Below, piece after piece: positions 38,862 through 48,036 of a stretch of 55,038 nt of DNA; the stretch's first letter is position 1, and each line of letters opens with the position of its first letter. Source of the stretch: Streptomyces sp. WM6378. GTDB taxonomy: Bacteria > Actinomycetota > Actinomycetes > Streptomycetales > Streptomycetaceae. Made by a program: the position numbers and the translations under genes. The stretch spans positions 1 through 55,038 of the forward strand of contig NZ_LGDD01000313.1 of assembly GCF_001279695.1 (NCBI RefSeq). The letters are read 5' to 3'. The notes under the pieces are model-generated. The model ran no database searches. It saw only the letters and a program-made list of their open reading frames with translations, and was not told the origin of the DNA.

Positions 38862-39668
38862 TCAGGAGCGCGAGACGTTGCGTTCGTACACCAGGCGCAG
38901 GCCGATCAGCGTCAGCCACGGCTCGTGCTCGTCGATCTCCTCGGCCTCGCCGAGCACCATCGGGGCCAGGCCCCCGGTGGCGATGACGGTGACGTCGTCC
39001 GGGTCGCCGTCGGGGCCGACCAGTTCGCGCTTCATGCGCTTGACGACGCCGTCGACCTGGCCCGCGAAGCCGTACACGATGCCGGCCTGCATGGCCTCGA
39101 CGGTGTTCTTGCCGATCACCGAGCGGGGGCGGGCCACCTCGATCTTGCGGAGCTGGGCGCCCTTGATGCCGAGCGCGTCGACGGAGATCTCGATGCCGGG
39201 GGCGATGACGCCGCCGATGTACTCGCCGCGCGCGCTGACCGCGTCGAACGTCGTGCCCGTGCCGAAGTCGACGACGATCGCCGGGCCGCCGTAGAGCTCG
39301 ACGGCTGCGATCGAGTTGACGATGCGGTCGGCACCGACCTCCTTCGGGTTGTCGGTCAGGACCGGCACGCCCGTCTTGATGCCCGGCTCCACCAGGATCG
39401 CGGGGACGTCGCCGTAGTAGCGGCGGGTCACCTCGCGCAGCTCGTGCAGGACGGACGGGACGGTCGCGCAGATCGCGATGCCCTCGATGCCGTCGCCGAG
39501 CTCCGCGCCGAGCATCGGGTGGGTGCCCATCAGGCCGTTGAGCAGCACGGCCAGCTCGTCCGCGGTGCGCCGGGCGTCAGTGGAGATCCGCCAGTGCTCG
39601 ACGACCTCCTCGCCGTCGAACAGGCCGAGGACGGTGTGGGTGTTGCCGACGTCGATCGTGAGCAGCAT
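38862..39668 (-). CDS. coaX: Type III pantothenate kinase
   Basis: Phosphorylates pantothenate, the first step of coenzyme A synthesis. The 268-residue protein is of normal length with the ASKHA-fold motifs: LLTIDVGNTHTVLGLFDG (residues 2-19), GADRIVNSIAA, VVDFGTGTTFDAV and VTVIATGGLAP. Its ATG shares one base with the nadC stop (TGATG). It ends a coupled run of genes that makes pantothenate precursors and NAD, so product and substrate steps of one cofactor route are together. Confidence 0.95.
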   Translation of the reverse strand: MLLTIDVGNTHTVLGLFDGEEVVEHWRISTDARRTADELAVLLNGLMGTHPMLGAELGDGIEGIAICATVPSVLHELREVTRRYYGDVPAILVEPGIKTGVPVLTDNPKEVGADRIVNSIAAVELYGGPAIVVDFGTGTTFDAVSARGEYIGGVIAPGIEISVDALGIKGAQLRKIEVARPRSVIGKNTVEAMQAGIVYGFAGQVDGVVKRMKRELVGPDGDPDDVTVIATGGLAPMVLGEAEEIDEHEPWLTLIGLRLVYERNVSRS

Positions 39669-40693
39669 CAGGCCCGGCCCTCTCCGGCCTCGCGCAGGTC
39701 CAGGCCGATGTCGAGGATCGGCGAGGAGTGGGTGAGGGCGCCGACCGCCAGGTAGTCGACGCCGGTCGCGGCGTACTCGGCGGCGTTCGCCAGGGTGAGC
39801 CGGCCCGAGGATTCGAGCATCGCGCGGCCCGCGACCAGGGCGACCGCCTCGGCCGTCTGCTCGGGGGTGAAGTTGTCGAGCAGGATCAGGTCGGCCCCCG
39901 CGTCCAGGACTTCGGTGACCTGGGGCAGGGTGTCGACCTCGACCTCGACGGCCAGGTCCGGGAAGCGGTCGCGTACGGCCTTGAAGGCCTCGGCGACGCC
40001 GCCGGCCGCGACCACGTGGTTGTCCTTGACAAGCGCCGCGTCCGACAGGGACATGCGGTGGTTGACGCCGCCGCCGCAGCGGACCGCGTACTTCTCCAGT
40101 GCGCGCAGGCCCGGGGTGGTCTTGCGGGTGTCGCGGACCTTGGCGCCGGTGCCTTCGAGGGCGTCCGCCCAGGCGCGGGTGGCCGTCGCGATGCCGGACA
40201 GGCGGCACAGCAGGTTGAGCGCGCTGCGCTCGCCGGTCAGCAGATCGCGGGTGCGGGTCGTGACGCTGATGAGCTTCTGGCCGGCCTCGACGCGGTCGCC
40301 ATCCGCGACGTGCCGCTCGACCTCGAACTCCTCGGTGCAGACGATGGACAGGATCGCCTCGGCGACGCGCAGGCCCGCGACCGTGCCGGCCTCGCGGGCC
40401 GTGAAGTCGCCGGTGGCGACGGCGTCCTGGGGGACGGTGGCCGCCGACGTGACGTCCACGCCGCCGTCCAGGTCCTCCTCGATGGCGAGGTGCGCGATGT
40501 CCTCGACCTGGACGGGGTCCAGGCCCGACTCGGCGAGCAGGGCCGCGAGCGCGGGGTCGAGGCCGCACTCGTACACCTCCTCCTCGCCGCCGCAGCCGCA
40601 GTCGTCGCCGCAGCCGCCGCCCTGGGCGGGCGCACCGATCTGGATCAGGGGGACGTCCACCGGCTGGGGACGGAGTTCCTCGGGCGTGCTCAC
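39668..40693 (-). CDS. nadC: Nicotinate-nucleotide pyrophosphorylase with Cys-rich N-terminal extension
   Basis: Converts quinolinate and PRPP to nicotinate mononucleotide. Catalytic-core landmarks are RTRDLLTGERSALNLLCRLS, KVRDTRKTTPGLRALEKYAV, GGGVNHRMSLSDA and the lysine of LVKDNH. The protein has 341 residues, about 45 more than usual. The extra N terminus contains GGGCGDDCGCGGEEE and YECG, with Cys28, 32, 34 and 43, which look like a metal-binding cluster. The GTG at 40693 has GGAG 9 nt upstream. It lies directly after nadB (2-bp gap) and before coaX. Confidence 0.93.
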   Translation of the reverse strand: MSTPEELRPQPVDVPLIQIGAPAQGGGCGDDCGCGGEEEVYECGLDPALAALLAESGLDPVQVEDIAHLAIEEDLDGGVDVTSAATVPQDAVATGDFTAREAGTVAGLRVAEAILSIVCTEEFEVERHVADGDRVEAGQKLISVTTRTRDLLTGERSALNLLCRLSGIATATRAWADALEGTGAKVRDTRKTTPGLRALEKYAVRCGGGVNHRMSLSDAALVKDNHVVAAGGVAEAFKAVRDRFPDLAVEVEVDTLPQVTEVLDAGADLILLDNFTPEQTAEAVALVAGRAMLESSGRLTLANAAEYAATGVDYLAVGALTHSSPILDIGLDLREAGEGRA

Positions 40694-40695
40694 GG

Positions 40696-42393
40696 TTACG
40701 GCTCCAGGGGGGTGGCGGCGGTCGGGGGGAAGGTGGCGCTGGCGGTGGGACGGATGTCCAGGGACCGCTCGGGGGTGATGCGGACGACGAGGTGGCGCTG
40801 CCAGGCCGCGTCGTCGCGGTCGGGCCGGTCCTCGCGCCAGTGGCAGCCGCGGGTCTCCTCGCGGGCGGCGGCCGCGGCGACCAGGACCCGGGAGACGAGC
40901 AGCAGGTTGGTGGTCTCCCACGCCTCGACGCCCGGCACGGCGGCCTTGTGCTCGTCCGCGCGGATCGCCTCCAGGCGGCCGGCCGCCTCGGCGAGGCTGT
41001 CGGCGGAGCGCAGCACCCCGGCGCCTTCGGTCATGATCCGCTGGATGTGGATGCGGGCGGCCGGGTCGAGCAGCGGCACGGGCCCGTCGTTCGGACCGGC
41101 GGGCAGGCTCGGGTCAACCACCTTGTCCCGTACGGGAGTTGAGGCACCGGCCGCGATGTCCGCCGCGATGTTCTCGGCGAAGACCAGGCCCTCCAGGAGG
41201 GAGTTGGAGGCGAGCCGGTTGGCGCCGTGCACGCCGGTGCAGGCGACCTCGCCGCACGCGTACAGGCCGGGCACGGTGGTGCGGCCGCGCAGGTCGGTGC
41301 GGATGCCGCCGGAGGCGTAGTGCGCGGCCGGGGCGACCGGGATCGGCTCGGTCACCGGGTCGATGCCGTGCGAGCGGCAGGCGGCCAGGATCGTCGGGAA
41401 GCGCTGCTCCCACATCTCGGCGCCGAAGTGCCGGGCGTCCAGGTACATGTGCTCGGCGCCCTGCGCCTGCATCTGGCGGGTGATGGCCTTGGCGACGATG
41501 TCGCGCGGGGCGAGCTCCGCCAGTTCGTGCCGGCCGAGCATGAAGCGCGTGCCGGCCGCGTCGACGAGGTGGGCGCCTTCACCGCGTACGGCCTCCGAGA
41601 CCAGGGGCTGCTGGCCCTCCGAGTCGGCGCCGAGGAACAGGACCGTGGGGTGGAACTGGACGAATTCGAGGTCGGAGATCTCGGCGCCCGCGCGCAGCGC
41701 GAGGGCCACGCCGTCGCCCGTGGACACGGACGGGTTGGTGGTCGCCGAGAACACCTGGCCCATGCCGCCGGTCGCGAGGACCACCGCGGGCGCGCGGACC
41801 GCGCCGACGCCGTCGTGCTGGCCCTCGCCCATGACGTGCAGGGTGATGCCCGCGGTGCGGCCGTGCTCGTCCTTCAGGAGGTCGAGGACCAGGGCGTTCT
41901 CGATGGTGCGCACCGCCTGGGTGCGGACGGCCTCGACGAGCGCGCGGGAGATCTCGGCGCCGGTGGCGTCGCCGCCCGCGTGCGCGATGCGGCGGCGGTG
42001 GTGGCCGCCCTCGCGGGTCAGCGAGATCGCGCCCGAGTCGTCGGTGTCGAAGTGGGCGCCGGTGGTGATCAACCGCCGTACGGCGTCCGGGCCCTCGGTG
42101 ACCAGGAGGCGTACCGCGTCCTCGTCGCACAGGCCCGCGCCGGCCACCAGGGTGTCGTCCAGGTGCTGCTCGGGGGTGTCGCCCTCGCCGAGGGCGGCCG
42201 CTATGCCGCCCTGCGCCCAGCGCGTCGAGCCGTCGTCCAGGCGGGCCTTGGTGACGACGACGGTGGCCAGGCCCGCCGCCGTGCAGCGCAGGGCCGCGGT
42301 CAGGCCCGCGACGCCGGAGCCGACGACCACGACGTCCGCGTCGATGGCCCAGCCGGGTGCGGGGGCGTCGAGCCGTATTCCGGTGCTTGTCAT
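40696..42393 (-). CDS. nadB: L-aspartate oxidase
   Basis: FAD enzyme that oxidises L-aspartate to iminoaspartate, the entry to quinolinate and NAD. The 565-residue protein has the dinucleotide motif [16 protein letters not shown] (about residues 21-36), the fumarate-reductase-like [11 protein letters not shown], the [13 protein letters not shown] segment and the substrate-loop [15 protein letters not shown]. Its ATG overlaps the panC stop (ATGA). nadA, which would use its product, is not in the window. Confidence 0.96.
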   Translation of the reverse strand: MTSTGIRLDAPAPGWAIDADVVVVGSGVAGLTAALRCTAAGLATVVVTKARLDDGSTRWAQGGIAAALGEGDTPEQHLDDTLVAGAGLCDEDAVRLLVTEGPDAVRRLITTGAHFDTDDSGAISLTREGGHHRRRIAHAGGDATGAEISRALVEAVRTQAVRTIENALVLDLLKDEHGRTAGITLHVMGEGQHDGVGAVRAPAVVLATGGMGQVFSATTNPSVSTGDGVALALRAGAEISDLEFVQFHPTVLFLGADSEGQQPLVSEAVRGEGAHLVDAAGTRFMLGRHELAELAPRDIVAKAITRQMQAQGAEHMYLDARHFGAEMWEQRFPTILAACRSHGIDPVTEPIPVAPAAHYASGGIRTDLRGRTTVPGLYACGEVACTGVHGANRLASNSLLEGLVFAENIAADIAAGASTPVRDKVVDPSLPAGPNDGPVPLLDPAARIHIQRIMTEGAGVLRSADSLAEAAGRLEAIRADEHKAAVPGVEAWETTNLLLVSRVLVAAAAAREETRGCHWREDRPDRDDAAWQRHLVVRITPERSLDIRPTASATFPPTAATPLEP

Positions 42394-43376
42394 GCCGGTG
42401 CTCCGAACGTGAGCGGGATGTTGTCGATGAGGCGCGTGGTGCCGACGCGGGCGGCCACCGCGAGGATCGCCTCGCCGCCGAACCCCTCGGGGGCCTCCCT
42501 GAACGTCGCCGGGTCGACCATCGCCAAGTAGTCGACCACGACCGGGGGTTCGACCTTGGCCGCCTCGTCGAGCACGCCCTGGGCCACGGCCTTGATCGAC
42601 GCGGGGGACGGCGCGGCCGCGGCGACCGCGTGGGCGTCGGCGGCGGCCCTGGCCTCGCCGATCGCGGTGAGCGCGTCGGCCCGGCCCGAGACCGCGCCCT
42701 CGGCGGCGGCCCGCGCGTGCAGGGCGTGCTCGGCGGCGAGCCGGTCGCGGGCCGCGAACAGCGCGCGGGACAGGGCACGCGCCGCGGTCCGCTCCGCCGG
42801 GTCGAGGTAGCGGTTGCGGCTGGACAGGGCGAGCCCGTCGTCCTCGCGGACCGTCGGCACGCCGACGATCTCCACGGGGAAGTTCAGATCGCGCACCATG
42901 CGCCGGATCAGCGCCAGCTGCTGGGCGTCCTTCTGGCCGTACAGGGCGAGGTCGGGCGCGCTCAGGTGGAGCAGCTTGGCGACGACGGTCAGCATGCCGT
43001 CGAAGTGGCCGGGCCGCACGGCGCCCTCCAGGAGCTCGCCCATGGGGCCCGCGGTGACGCGCACTTGGGGCTCGCCGCCGGGATAAACCTCCTCGACGGA
43101 GGGCGCGAACACCACGTCGGCGCCCTCGCGTTCGGCGATCGCGCGGTCCGCGTCCAGGGTGCGCGGATAGCGGTCCAGGTCCTCGCCCGCGCCGAACTGC
43201 AGCGGGTTGACGAACACCGTGACCACGACCTGCCCGCCGGGACCGGCCAGCTGCCGGGCGGTACGGATCAGGGTCGCGTGGCCCTCGTGGAGCGCGCCCA
43301 TGGTCATGACGACGGCCCGGCGGCCGGTCCGCTCCAGGGCCGCGAGCTCCGCGGCCGTACGCACCAGGGCGGTCAT
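42390..43376 (-). CDS. panC: Pantothenate synthetase
   Basis: Condenses pantoate and beta-alanine with ATP. In 328 residues it has the HIGH-like [10 protein letters not shown] (about 24-33), [18 protein letters not shown], the [16 protein letters not shown] segment and KMSKS-equivalent SSRNRYL. It is longer than the usual 280-300 residues because of an Ala-rich insert near 215-260. The ATG overlaps the stop of the upstream DUF2520 gene and its own stop overlaps nadB, so the set is one coupled operon. Confidence 0.95.
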   Translation of the reverse strand: MTALVRTAAELAALERTGRRAVVMTMGALHEGHATLIRTARQLAGPGGQVVVTVFVNPLQFGAGEDLDRYPRTLDADRAIAEREGADVVFAPSVEEVYPGGEPQVRVTAGPMGELLEGAVRPGHFDGMLTVVAKLLHLSAPDLALYGQKDAQQLALIRRMVRDLNFPVEIVGVPTVREDDGLALSSRNRYLDPAERTAARALSRALFAARDRLAAEHALHARAAAEGAVSGRADALTAIGEARAAADAHAVAAAAPSPASIKAVAQGVLDEAAKVEPPVVVDYLAMVDPATFREAPEGFGGEAILAVAARVGTTRLIDNIPLTFGAPA

Positions 43377-44296
43377 CTGTCGTCTCCTTCGGCGAGCACC
43401 CCGAGCAGGTCCTGGGCGAGCTCGGGCTTGAGCAGTCCGTGGGCGAGCGCCCGGTCGGCGGTCGTACGGGCCATCGCGAGGTATCCGGCGACCGTGCCCG
43501 GCGCGTGCTTGCGCAGCTCGGCCACGTGGGCGGCGACCGTGCCGGCGTCGCCGCGCGCGACCGGGCCGGTCAGCGCCGCGTCGCCCGAGCGCAGGGCGTT
43601 GTCGAGGGCCGCGCCGAGCAGCGGGCCGAGCATCCGGTCGGGGGCGGCGACGCCGGCCTGGCCGAGGAGCTCCATGGACTGGGCGACCAGCGTGACCAGG
43701 TGGTTCGCGCCGAGGGCGAGGGCCGCGTGGTAGAGCGGGCGGTTCGCCTCCTCGATCCACTCGGGCTCGCCGCCCATCTCGATGACCAGCGCCTCGGCGG
43801 CGAGGCGCAGCTCCTCGGGGGCGGTCACGCCGAACGAGCAGCCGGCCAGGCGCTGGACGTCCACGCCGGTGCCGGTGAACGTCATCGCCGGGTGCAGCGC
43901 GAGGGGGAGCGCGCCGGCCCGCCGGGCCGGGTCCAGGACGGCCGTGCCGTACCGCCCGGAGGTGTGCACCAGGAGCTGGCCCGGCCGGATCGCGCCGGTC
44001 TCGGCGAGCCCCTCGACGAGGCCCGGCAGCGCGTCGTCGGGGACGGTCAGCAGGACGAGGTCGGCGCGCCGGAGCACCTCGGCGGGCGGGACCAGCGGCA
44101 CGTCGGGCAGCAGGGCCGCGGCCCTGCGCACCGACGCGTCGGAGACGCCGGAGACCGCGACCGGGCGGTGCCCGGCCAGCTGGAGGGACGCGGCGAGCGC
44201 GGGGCCGACCCGGCCCGCGCCGACGACGCCCACGGTGAGGCGGGCGGGGCGGTCCGCCGGGCTGTGTTCGTGGCGGTGCTCTGGTGGTGCGTTCAC
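43373..44296 (-). CDS. Rossmann-like DUF2520 oxidoreductase-type protein
   Basis: A 307-residue NAD(P)-binding protein. The Rossmann motif [13 protein letters not shown] lies at about 23-35, [14 protein letters not shown] forms the next beta-alpha unit, the middle has HTSGRYG and ALHPAMTF, and the helical C-terminal half (DUF2520) has [19 protein letters not shown]. The fold resembles ketopantoate or P5C reductases, but its reaction is not established. It is the first gene of the coupled panC-nadB-nadC-coaX unit, so a role in pantothenate supply, such as ketopantoate reduction, is an inference from context. GTG start. Confidence 0.85.
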   Translation of the reverse strand: MNAPPEHRHEHSPADRPARLTVGVVGAGRVGPALAASLQLAGHRPVAVSGVSDASVRRAAALLPDVPLVPPAEVLRRADLVLLTVPDDALPGLVEGLAETGAIRPGQLLVHTSGRYGTAVLDPARRAGALPLALHPAMTFTGTGVDVQRLAGCSFGVTAPEELRLAAEALVIEMGGEPEWIEEANRPLYHAALALGANHLVTLVAQSMELLGQAGVAAPDRMLGPLLGAALDNALRSGDAALTGPVARGDAGTVAAHVAELRKHAPGTVAGYLAMARTTADRALAHGLLKPELAQDLLGVLAEGDDR

Positions 44297-44412
44297 GCGG
44301 TGGGGGCCTTCCGTTCCAGTCCGCGAGGGGTACCGGACGCCAAACCAAAATCAAACGGCCCCGTCATGCTACGCCCAGGCCCCGGAAACCCCCTTGGTTG
44401 TCCACAGGGTGT

Positions 44413-44427
44413 GGGCGATCATCGCCC
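44413..44427 (+). promoter_or_regulatory. Perfect 15-bp dyad directly before the lyase gene
   Basis: GGGCGATCATCGCCC is perfectly symmetric around its central C and ends 2 bp before the ATG of the PLP-enzyme gene. It may be an operator or an RNA hairpin that hides the start. Confidence 0.45.
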
Positions 44428-44428
44428 C

Positions 44429-45631
44429 ATGGCAGAAACCCATCGGAATTCCCTCCCCGAATCACCCGCCGACACCCCGGGCGGTGCACCGGAGGAAACC
44501 CCGGATCAGGCCCACCAGCGCCGCCTGGCCGTCTTCAGGAGCGCCAAGCGCACGCTGGCGGAGCATACGGTCGACCACACCCTCGCGGAGCGCCTGACGG
44601 CCCTTCTGGCCGACGGCGCCGAGGTCTACGACCTGGACGAGTTCGCCGACATCTACGGCAACGGCGCGGTGACCGAGCTGGAGCGCCGCACCGCCGAGGA
44701 GCTCGGCTTCCCGGCCGCCGTCTTCTTCCCCACCGGCACGATGGCCCAGCAGGTCGCGCTGCGCTGCTGGGCGGCCCGCACCGGCAGCCCCACGGTCGCC
44801 CTGCACCCGCTCGCCCACCCCGAAGTGCACGAACGCCAGGCGTTCGGCCAGCTCAGCGGCTTGCGTACGGTCCACCCGACGGACGAGCCCCGGCTGCCCA
44901 ACGCGGAAGAGGTGCTCGCCTTCGAGGAGCCGTTCGGCACCCTGATGCTGGAGCTTCCGCTGCGCGACGCGGGGTATGTCCTGCCCACTTGGGACGAGCT
45001 CGTCGCCGTAGTGGAGGCGGCCCGCGAGCGGGACGCCGTGGTGCACTTCGACGGCGCCCGGATCTGGGAGACCACCGCCCACTTCGGCCGCCCCCTACGG
45101 GAGATCGCGGGCCTCGCGGACAGCGTGTACGTGTCCTTCTACAAGACGCTGGGCGGCCTGTCCGGCGCCGTCCTGGTCGGCTCCGAGTCGCTGATCGCCG
45201 AGGCCCGCACCTGGCGCCACCGCTACGGCGGCCAGCTCTTCCAGCAGTTCCCCGCCGCCCTGGCGGGCCTGCTCGGCCTGCGCAAGGAACTGCCCGAACT
45301 CCCCTCGTACGTGGCCCACGCCAAGGTCGTGGCCGCGGCTGTGAAGGAAGGCCTCGCCGAGGCGGGCGTGCCGTGGTTCCGGGTGCATCCCGAGCCGCCG
45401 CACACCCACCAGTTCCAGGTGTGGCTGCCTTACGACACCGAGGTGCTCAACGCCGCCTCCCTGCGGCAGGCCGAGGAGAGCGGCGTCTGCCTGTTCCGCC
45501 GCTGGTTCCCGAGCCCCTCGGGCCCCGCGGGCCTGGCCGTCACGGAGGTCACGGTGAACGCCCCAGGCCTCGCGTGGAGCGCCGAGGACGTACGGGCCGC
45601 GGTGGCGCAGTTCGTACGGCTGCTGCCGTAG
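44429..45631 (+). CDS. PLP-dependent beta-eliminating lyase, threonine-aldolase family
   Basis: A 400-residue fold-type-I PLP enzyme. Features include TGTMAQQVALRCWAART near the cofactor site, HFDGARIWETTAHFG, the PLP Lys239 in VSFYKTLGGLSGAVL and a late RHRYGGQLFQQFP loop. It best fits low-specificity threonine aldolases, which cleave threonine or related beta-hydroxy amino acids to glycine and an aldehyde; tyrosine phenol-lyase-type activity cannot be ruled out. It is divergent from the pantothenate operon, and a perfect dyad abuts its start. Confidence 0.85.
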   Translation: MAETHRNSLPESPADTPGGAPEETPDQAHQRRLAVFRSAKRTLAEHTVDHTLAERLTALLADGAEVYDLDEFADIYGNGAVTELERRTAEELGFPAAVFFPTGTMAQQVALRCWAARTGSPTVALHPLAHPEVHERQAFGQLSGLRTVHPTDEPRLPNAEEVLAFEEPFGTLMLELPLRDAGYVLPTWDELVAVVEAARERDAVVHFDGARIWETTAHFGRPLREIAGLADSVYVSFYKTLGGLSGAVLVGSESLIAEARTWRHRYGGQLFQQFPAALAGLLGLRKELPELPSYVAHAKVVAAAVKEGLAEAGVPWFRVHPEPPHTHQFQVWLPYDTEVLNAASLRQAEESGVCLFRRWFPSPSGPAGLAVTEVTVNAPGLAWSAEDVRAAVAQFVRLLP

Positions 45632-45690
45632 CGGAGGTTTCGGGCGTGCGCTGACCGGAGTCCCGGGCGGCGGCTGGGAAGGCTGCCCGC

Positions 45691-45915
45691 TCAGCGGCAG
45701 GCGGGCGGGTGGTTCCGGGGGTGGTGGGGGGCGAACAGGCGGGCCAGGGCCGCCCGCAGCCGGCCCGTGGCGAGCCGGCCCGCCAGGACCGCCTCGAAGC
45801 GGCGGTGGTCCCGCATCCCGCGCAGGACCGCCACGTCGTGGGTGCCCGGCACCGGCGGGGCGGGCGCGCCGAGCCGGGCCGCGCGGTAGCTGTCGATCAT
45901 GTGCTGCTGCATCAC
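45691..45915 (-). CDS. Small conserved hypothetical protein
   Basis: A protein of 74 residues if started at GTG 45915, where GGAGG is 7 nt upstream; ATG 45921 is too close to that site. It has no membrane segment and is rich in Arg, His and Ala, with HMIDSYRAARLGAPAPPVPG and HDVAVLRGMRDHRRFEAVLA. The family resembles short Streptomyces proteins of unknown function. It is divergent from the ArsR-type gene, with two operators between them, so it may be a target of that regulator. Confidence 0.6.
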   Translation of the reverse strand: MMQQHMIDSYRAARLGAPAPPVPGTHDVAVLRGMRDHRRFEAVLAGRLATGRLRAALARLFAPHHPRNHPPACR

Positions 45916-45960
45916 GTCCATGCCTCCACGGTGAACCCGTTCCGGCCGGGCGTCGCGCCG

Positions 45961-45979
45961 ATTGACGAGCCGCGTCAAA
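45961..45979. promoter_or_regulatory. Operator copy 1 for the ArsR-type regulator
   Basis: ATTGACGAGCCGCGTCAAA: TTGACG and CGTCAA are perfect 6-bp arms with a 5-bp spacer. It matches the second site 59 bp away (centre to centre) with the shared pattern ATTGAC-N7-GTCAA. Confidence 0.65.
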
Positions 45980-46019
45980 TGGGAGCCTGGGGCGCCTGAG
46001 GCCCTGACCGGCGCCGTCG

Positions 46020-46038
46020 ATTGACCAGCACCGTCAAT
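46020..46038. promoter_or_regulatory. Operator copy 2 for the ArsR-type regulator
   Basis: ATTGACCAGCACCGTCAAT: perfect 6-bp arms ATTGAC/GTCAAT with a 7-bp spacer, 40 bp before the regulator start codon. The two sites lie between divergent genes and are the likely binding sites for autoregulation. Confidence 0.65.
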
Positions 46039-46078
46039 CGGCGGCCGCTCTGTCGGTGCCGCGGTGCACCATGGGCCC

Positions 46079-47197
46079 ATGAGCGTGACCATCGACATCA
46101 CGGGCCTGCCGCCCGAGCGCATCGGCTTCGCCGTCTCGCCGCTGGCCGAGCTGGGCCTGGCCCTGCACGCGCTCTCCGAGCCCGGCCACCACCCGGGCCT
46201 GCACGGCTGGGTCACGGCGACCGCGGCCGCCCTGAAACCCGACCTCGCGGACCGGCTGCACGAGGCCGAGTTCCTGTGGCGCAACACGTTCTCCGACGTG
46301 TTCATGCCGTTCGCGGGCATCCCCGGCGGGGACGGCAGCCCCGGCTCGACACTCGCCGAGGACCTCGACCTGCTCGACCGCCTCCCCGACGAGCGGTTCG
46401 CCTCCGCCGCCCTGGAGTTCACCTGCTCCAGCCTGTACACGGTCAAGACGCCGTCCCCGCTGCACGACCCGGCGATGCGGGCGCGCGCCCTGGAGATGGC
46501 GGCGGTCCGGGGTCCGCGCCAAGTGGAGTTCGCCCAGCGCCTGTTGAGCGATCCGGACTCCATACGGGCCTGGTTGCGGCGCCTGTTCGAGGACTGCGAG
46601 CAGGCCTTCTTCGCGGACACCTGGCAGCGGGTCCGGGTCCAACTGGCCACCGACGCCCGGCACAAGGCGGAGATCCTTCGCCGCAAAGGGCTCGACGAGG
46701 CCGTCGCCTCGGTGTCGGCCGCGCTCAGCCTTGACGAGGGCGGGACGCGGATCAGCGTGGACAAGCTAACCGAGGGCCGCACGACCGCCACCGACCCCGA
46801 GCCCGGCGCGGGGCTCACCTTCGTGCCCACCTCGTTCGGCTGGCCGCACCTGATGGTGCTGCACGCGCCGGGCTGGCGGCCGGTGATCCACTACCCGGTG
46901 CACGGGCCCGAACTGCCCTCGCCGGCCTCGGTCGAGATCCTCAAACTGCGGATGGAGGCGCTGGCCCACCCGATGCGGATGCGCCTGTGCCGCAACCTGG
47001 CCCGCTCCCCGTACACGACGAGCGAGCTCGCCGACTCGCACGGGATCACGGCGCCGGAGGTCTCCCGCCACTTGGCCGTCCTGAAGAAGGCGGGGCTCAT
47101 CACGACGCGGCGTCGCGGCCGGTACGTGCTGCACCAGCTCGACCTGACGGTCGTGGCCCGCCTGGGGAGCGACTTCCTTGAAGGGGTGCTGCGGTAG
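46079..47197 (+). CDS. DUF5937 / ArsR-type winged-helix regulator
   Basis: A 372-residue regulator. The N-terminal 250 residues form the actinobacterial DUF5937-type domain (GLPPERIGFAVSPLAELGLA, FLWRNTFSDVFMPF, and later TFVPTSFGWPHLM), thought to sense a ligand. The C-terminal 90 residues are an ArsR-like winged helix (RMEALAHPMRMRLCRNLARS, SELADSHGITAPEVSRHLAV, TRRRGRYVLHQLD). The ATG at 46079 begins the conserved SVTIDITGLPPER segment. Two symmetric sites upstream suggest autoregulation and control of the small divergent gene. The ligand is unknown. Confidence 0.85.
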   Translation: MSVTIDITGLPPERIGFAVSPLAELGLALHALSEPGHHPGLHGWVTATAAALKPDLADRLHEAEFLWRNTFSDVFMPFAGIPGGDGSPGSTLAEDLDLLDRLPDERFASAALEFTCSSLYTVKTPSPLHDPAMRARALEMAAVRGPRQVEFAQRLLSDPDSIRAWLRRLFEDCEQAFFADTWQRVRVQLATDARHKAEILRRKGLDEAVASVSAALSLDEGGTRISVDKLTEGRTTATDPEPGAGLTFVPTSFGWPHLMVLHAPGWRPVIHYPVHGPELPSPASVEILKLRMEALAHPMRMRLCRNLARSPYTTSELADSHGITAPEVSRHLAVLKKAGLITTRRRGRYVLHQLDLTVVARLGSDFLEGVLR

Positions 47198-47221
47198 CCC
47201 CGGCAGGGTGGGAGGCATTCG

Positions 47222-47345
47222 ACTGCTGGCCGTCGCGGGGCTTTGCGCAGTTCCCCGCGCCCCCTGAACCCTCTTTCGGCTGCGGGTCGTGGGTGGTTGC
47301 TCGCGCAGTTCCCCGCGCCCCTGTAGGAGACCCGGCGCTGCCCGG
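47222..47345 (+). repeat. Dispersed intergenic repeat, core in two tandem copies
   Basis: In the 188-bp gap between the regulator and the ATPase gene, the core CGCAGTTCCCCGCGCCCC occurs twice (about 47246 and 47305). Each copy is preceded by a TGGTTGCTCG/GGGGCTTTG variant, and the second by GGCTGCGGGTCGTGGGTGG. The outer blocks of the full element are missing. Confidence 0.8.
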
Positions 47346-47385
47346 TCGCAGAAGCACCTTGGGTGAATGGGCCCGCCACAGGCTC

Positions 47386-47991
47386 TCAGTCGAAGCGGAT
47401 GTGGCGGAGCCCGATCCGAGTGCGGCGCAGGCGGTGGCGCAGGGCGCCGTCGGTGTTGGGCAGGGGCCGCAGCCCGGCCGACGCGGCGACCCGGTCGGCG
47501 ACCTGAGGGACCGTCAGCTCATCGGTGTGGATGTGCTCGGCGAACTCGGGGCCGCTCAGCCGCTCCAGGCAGAGGTCCAGGTGCCGGACGGCGAAACTGT
47601 CCCGCTTGAGGCCCCGCCCGAGGCCCCGCTCGCTGAGCCGGCGCAGTACGAGCCGGCGCTCCGCGAGCAGCGCGAAGTGGCGCACCTCGTGGCCGCCCTC
47701 GGCGCGCAGCCGGCCGATGATCTCCTCGAAGTAGCGCGGCTCGACCAGCGTCATCGGGGCGATCACCGGCCCCTTCACCTCGCGCAGCGCCAGGTCGAGC
47801 ACCTCGTGGACGCCCTCGCGCCAGGCCCGCAGGTCCTGGAAGTCCGTGCGCAGCTCGGGCGGCAGCGTGCGGTGCAGCCCGAAGCCGATGTGCTCCGGAT
47901 CGCACACGACACTGCCGGGCAGCCGCCGCCGGAGCTCGTACGCGGTCTGCGTCTTGCCGCCGCCGTAGGGACCGTTGATCCAGAGCAACAT
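47386..47991 (-). CDS. Small P-loop ATPase, TmrB-like
   Basis: A 201-residue P-loop protein. Walker A is GPYGGGKTQTA (7-17), VVCDPEHIGFGLHR follows at 28-41, and the lid region has ERRLVLRRLSERGLGRGLKR. This fits the small AAA/kinase-like family that includes TmrB, a tunicamycin-resistance protein, but resistance cannot be concluded from sequence. The C-terminal 20 residues are basic. The single gene is flanked by the repeat-rich gap and by the two-component system on the same strand. Confidence 0.8.
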   Translation of the reverse strand: MLLWINGPYGGGKTQTAYELRRRLPGSVVCDPEHIGFGLHRTLPPELRTDFQDLRAWREGVHEVLDLALREVKGPVIAPMTLVEPRYFEEIIGRLRAEGGHEVRHFALLAERRLVLRRLSERGLGRGLKRDSFAVRHLDLCLERLSGPEFAEHIHTDELTVPQVADRVAASAGLRPLPNTDGALRHRLRRTRIGLRHIRFD

Positions 47992-48036
47992 GCCGCCCGA
48001 GCGTACCGGCGGCGGCCGGGGCCTGGCGGGATCAGG

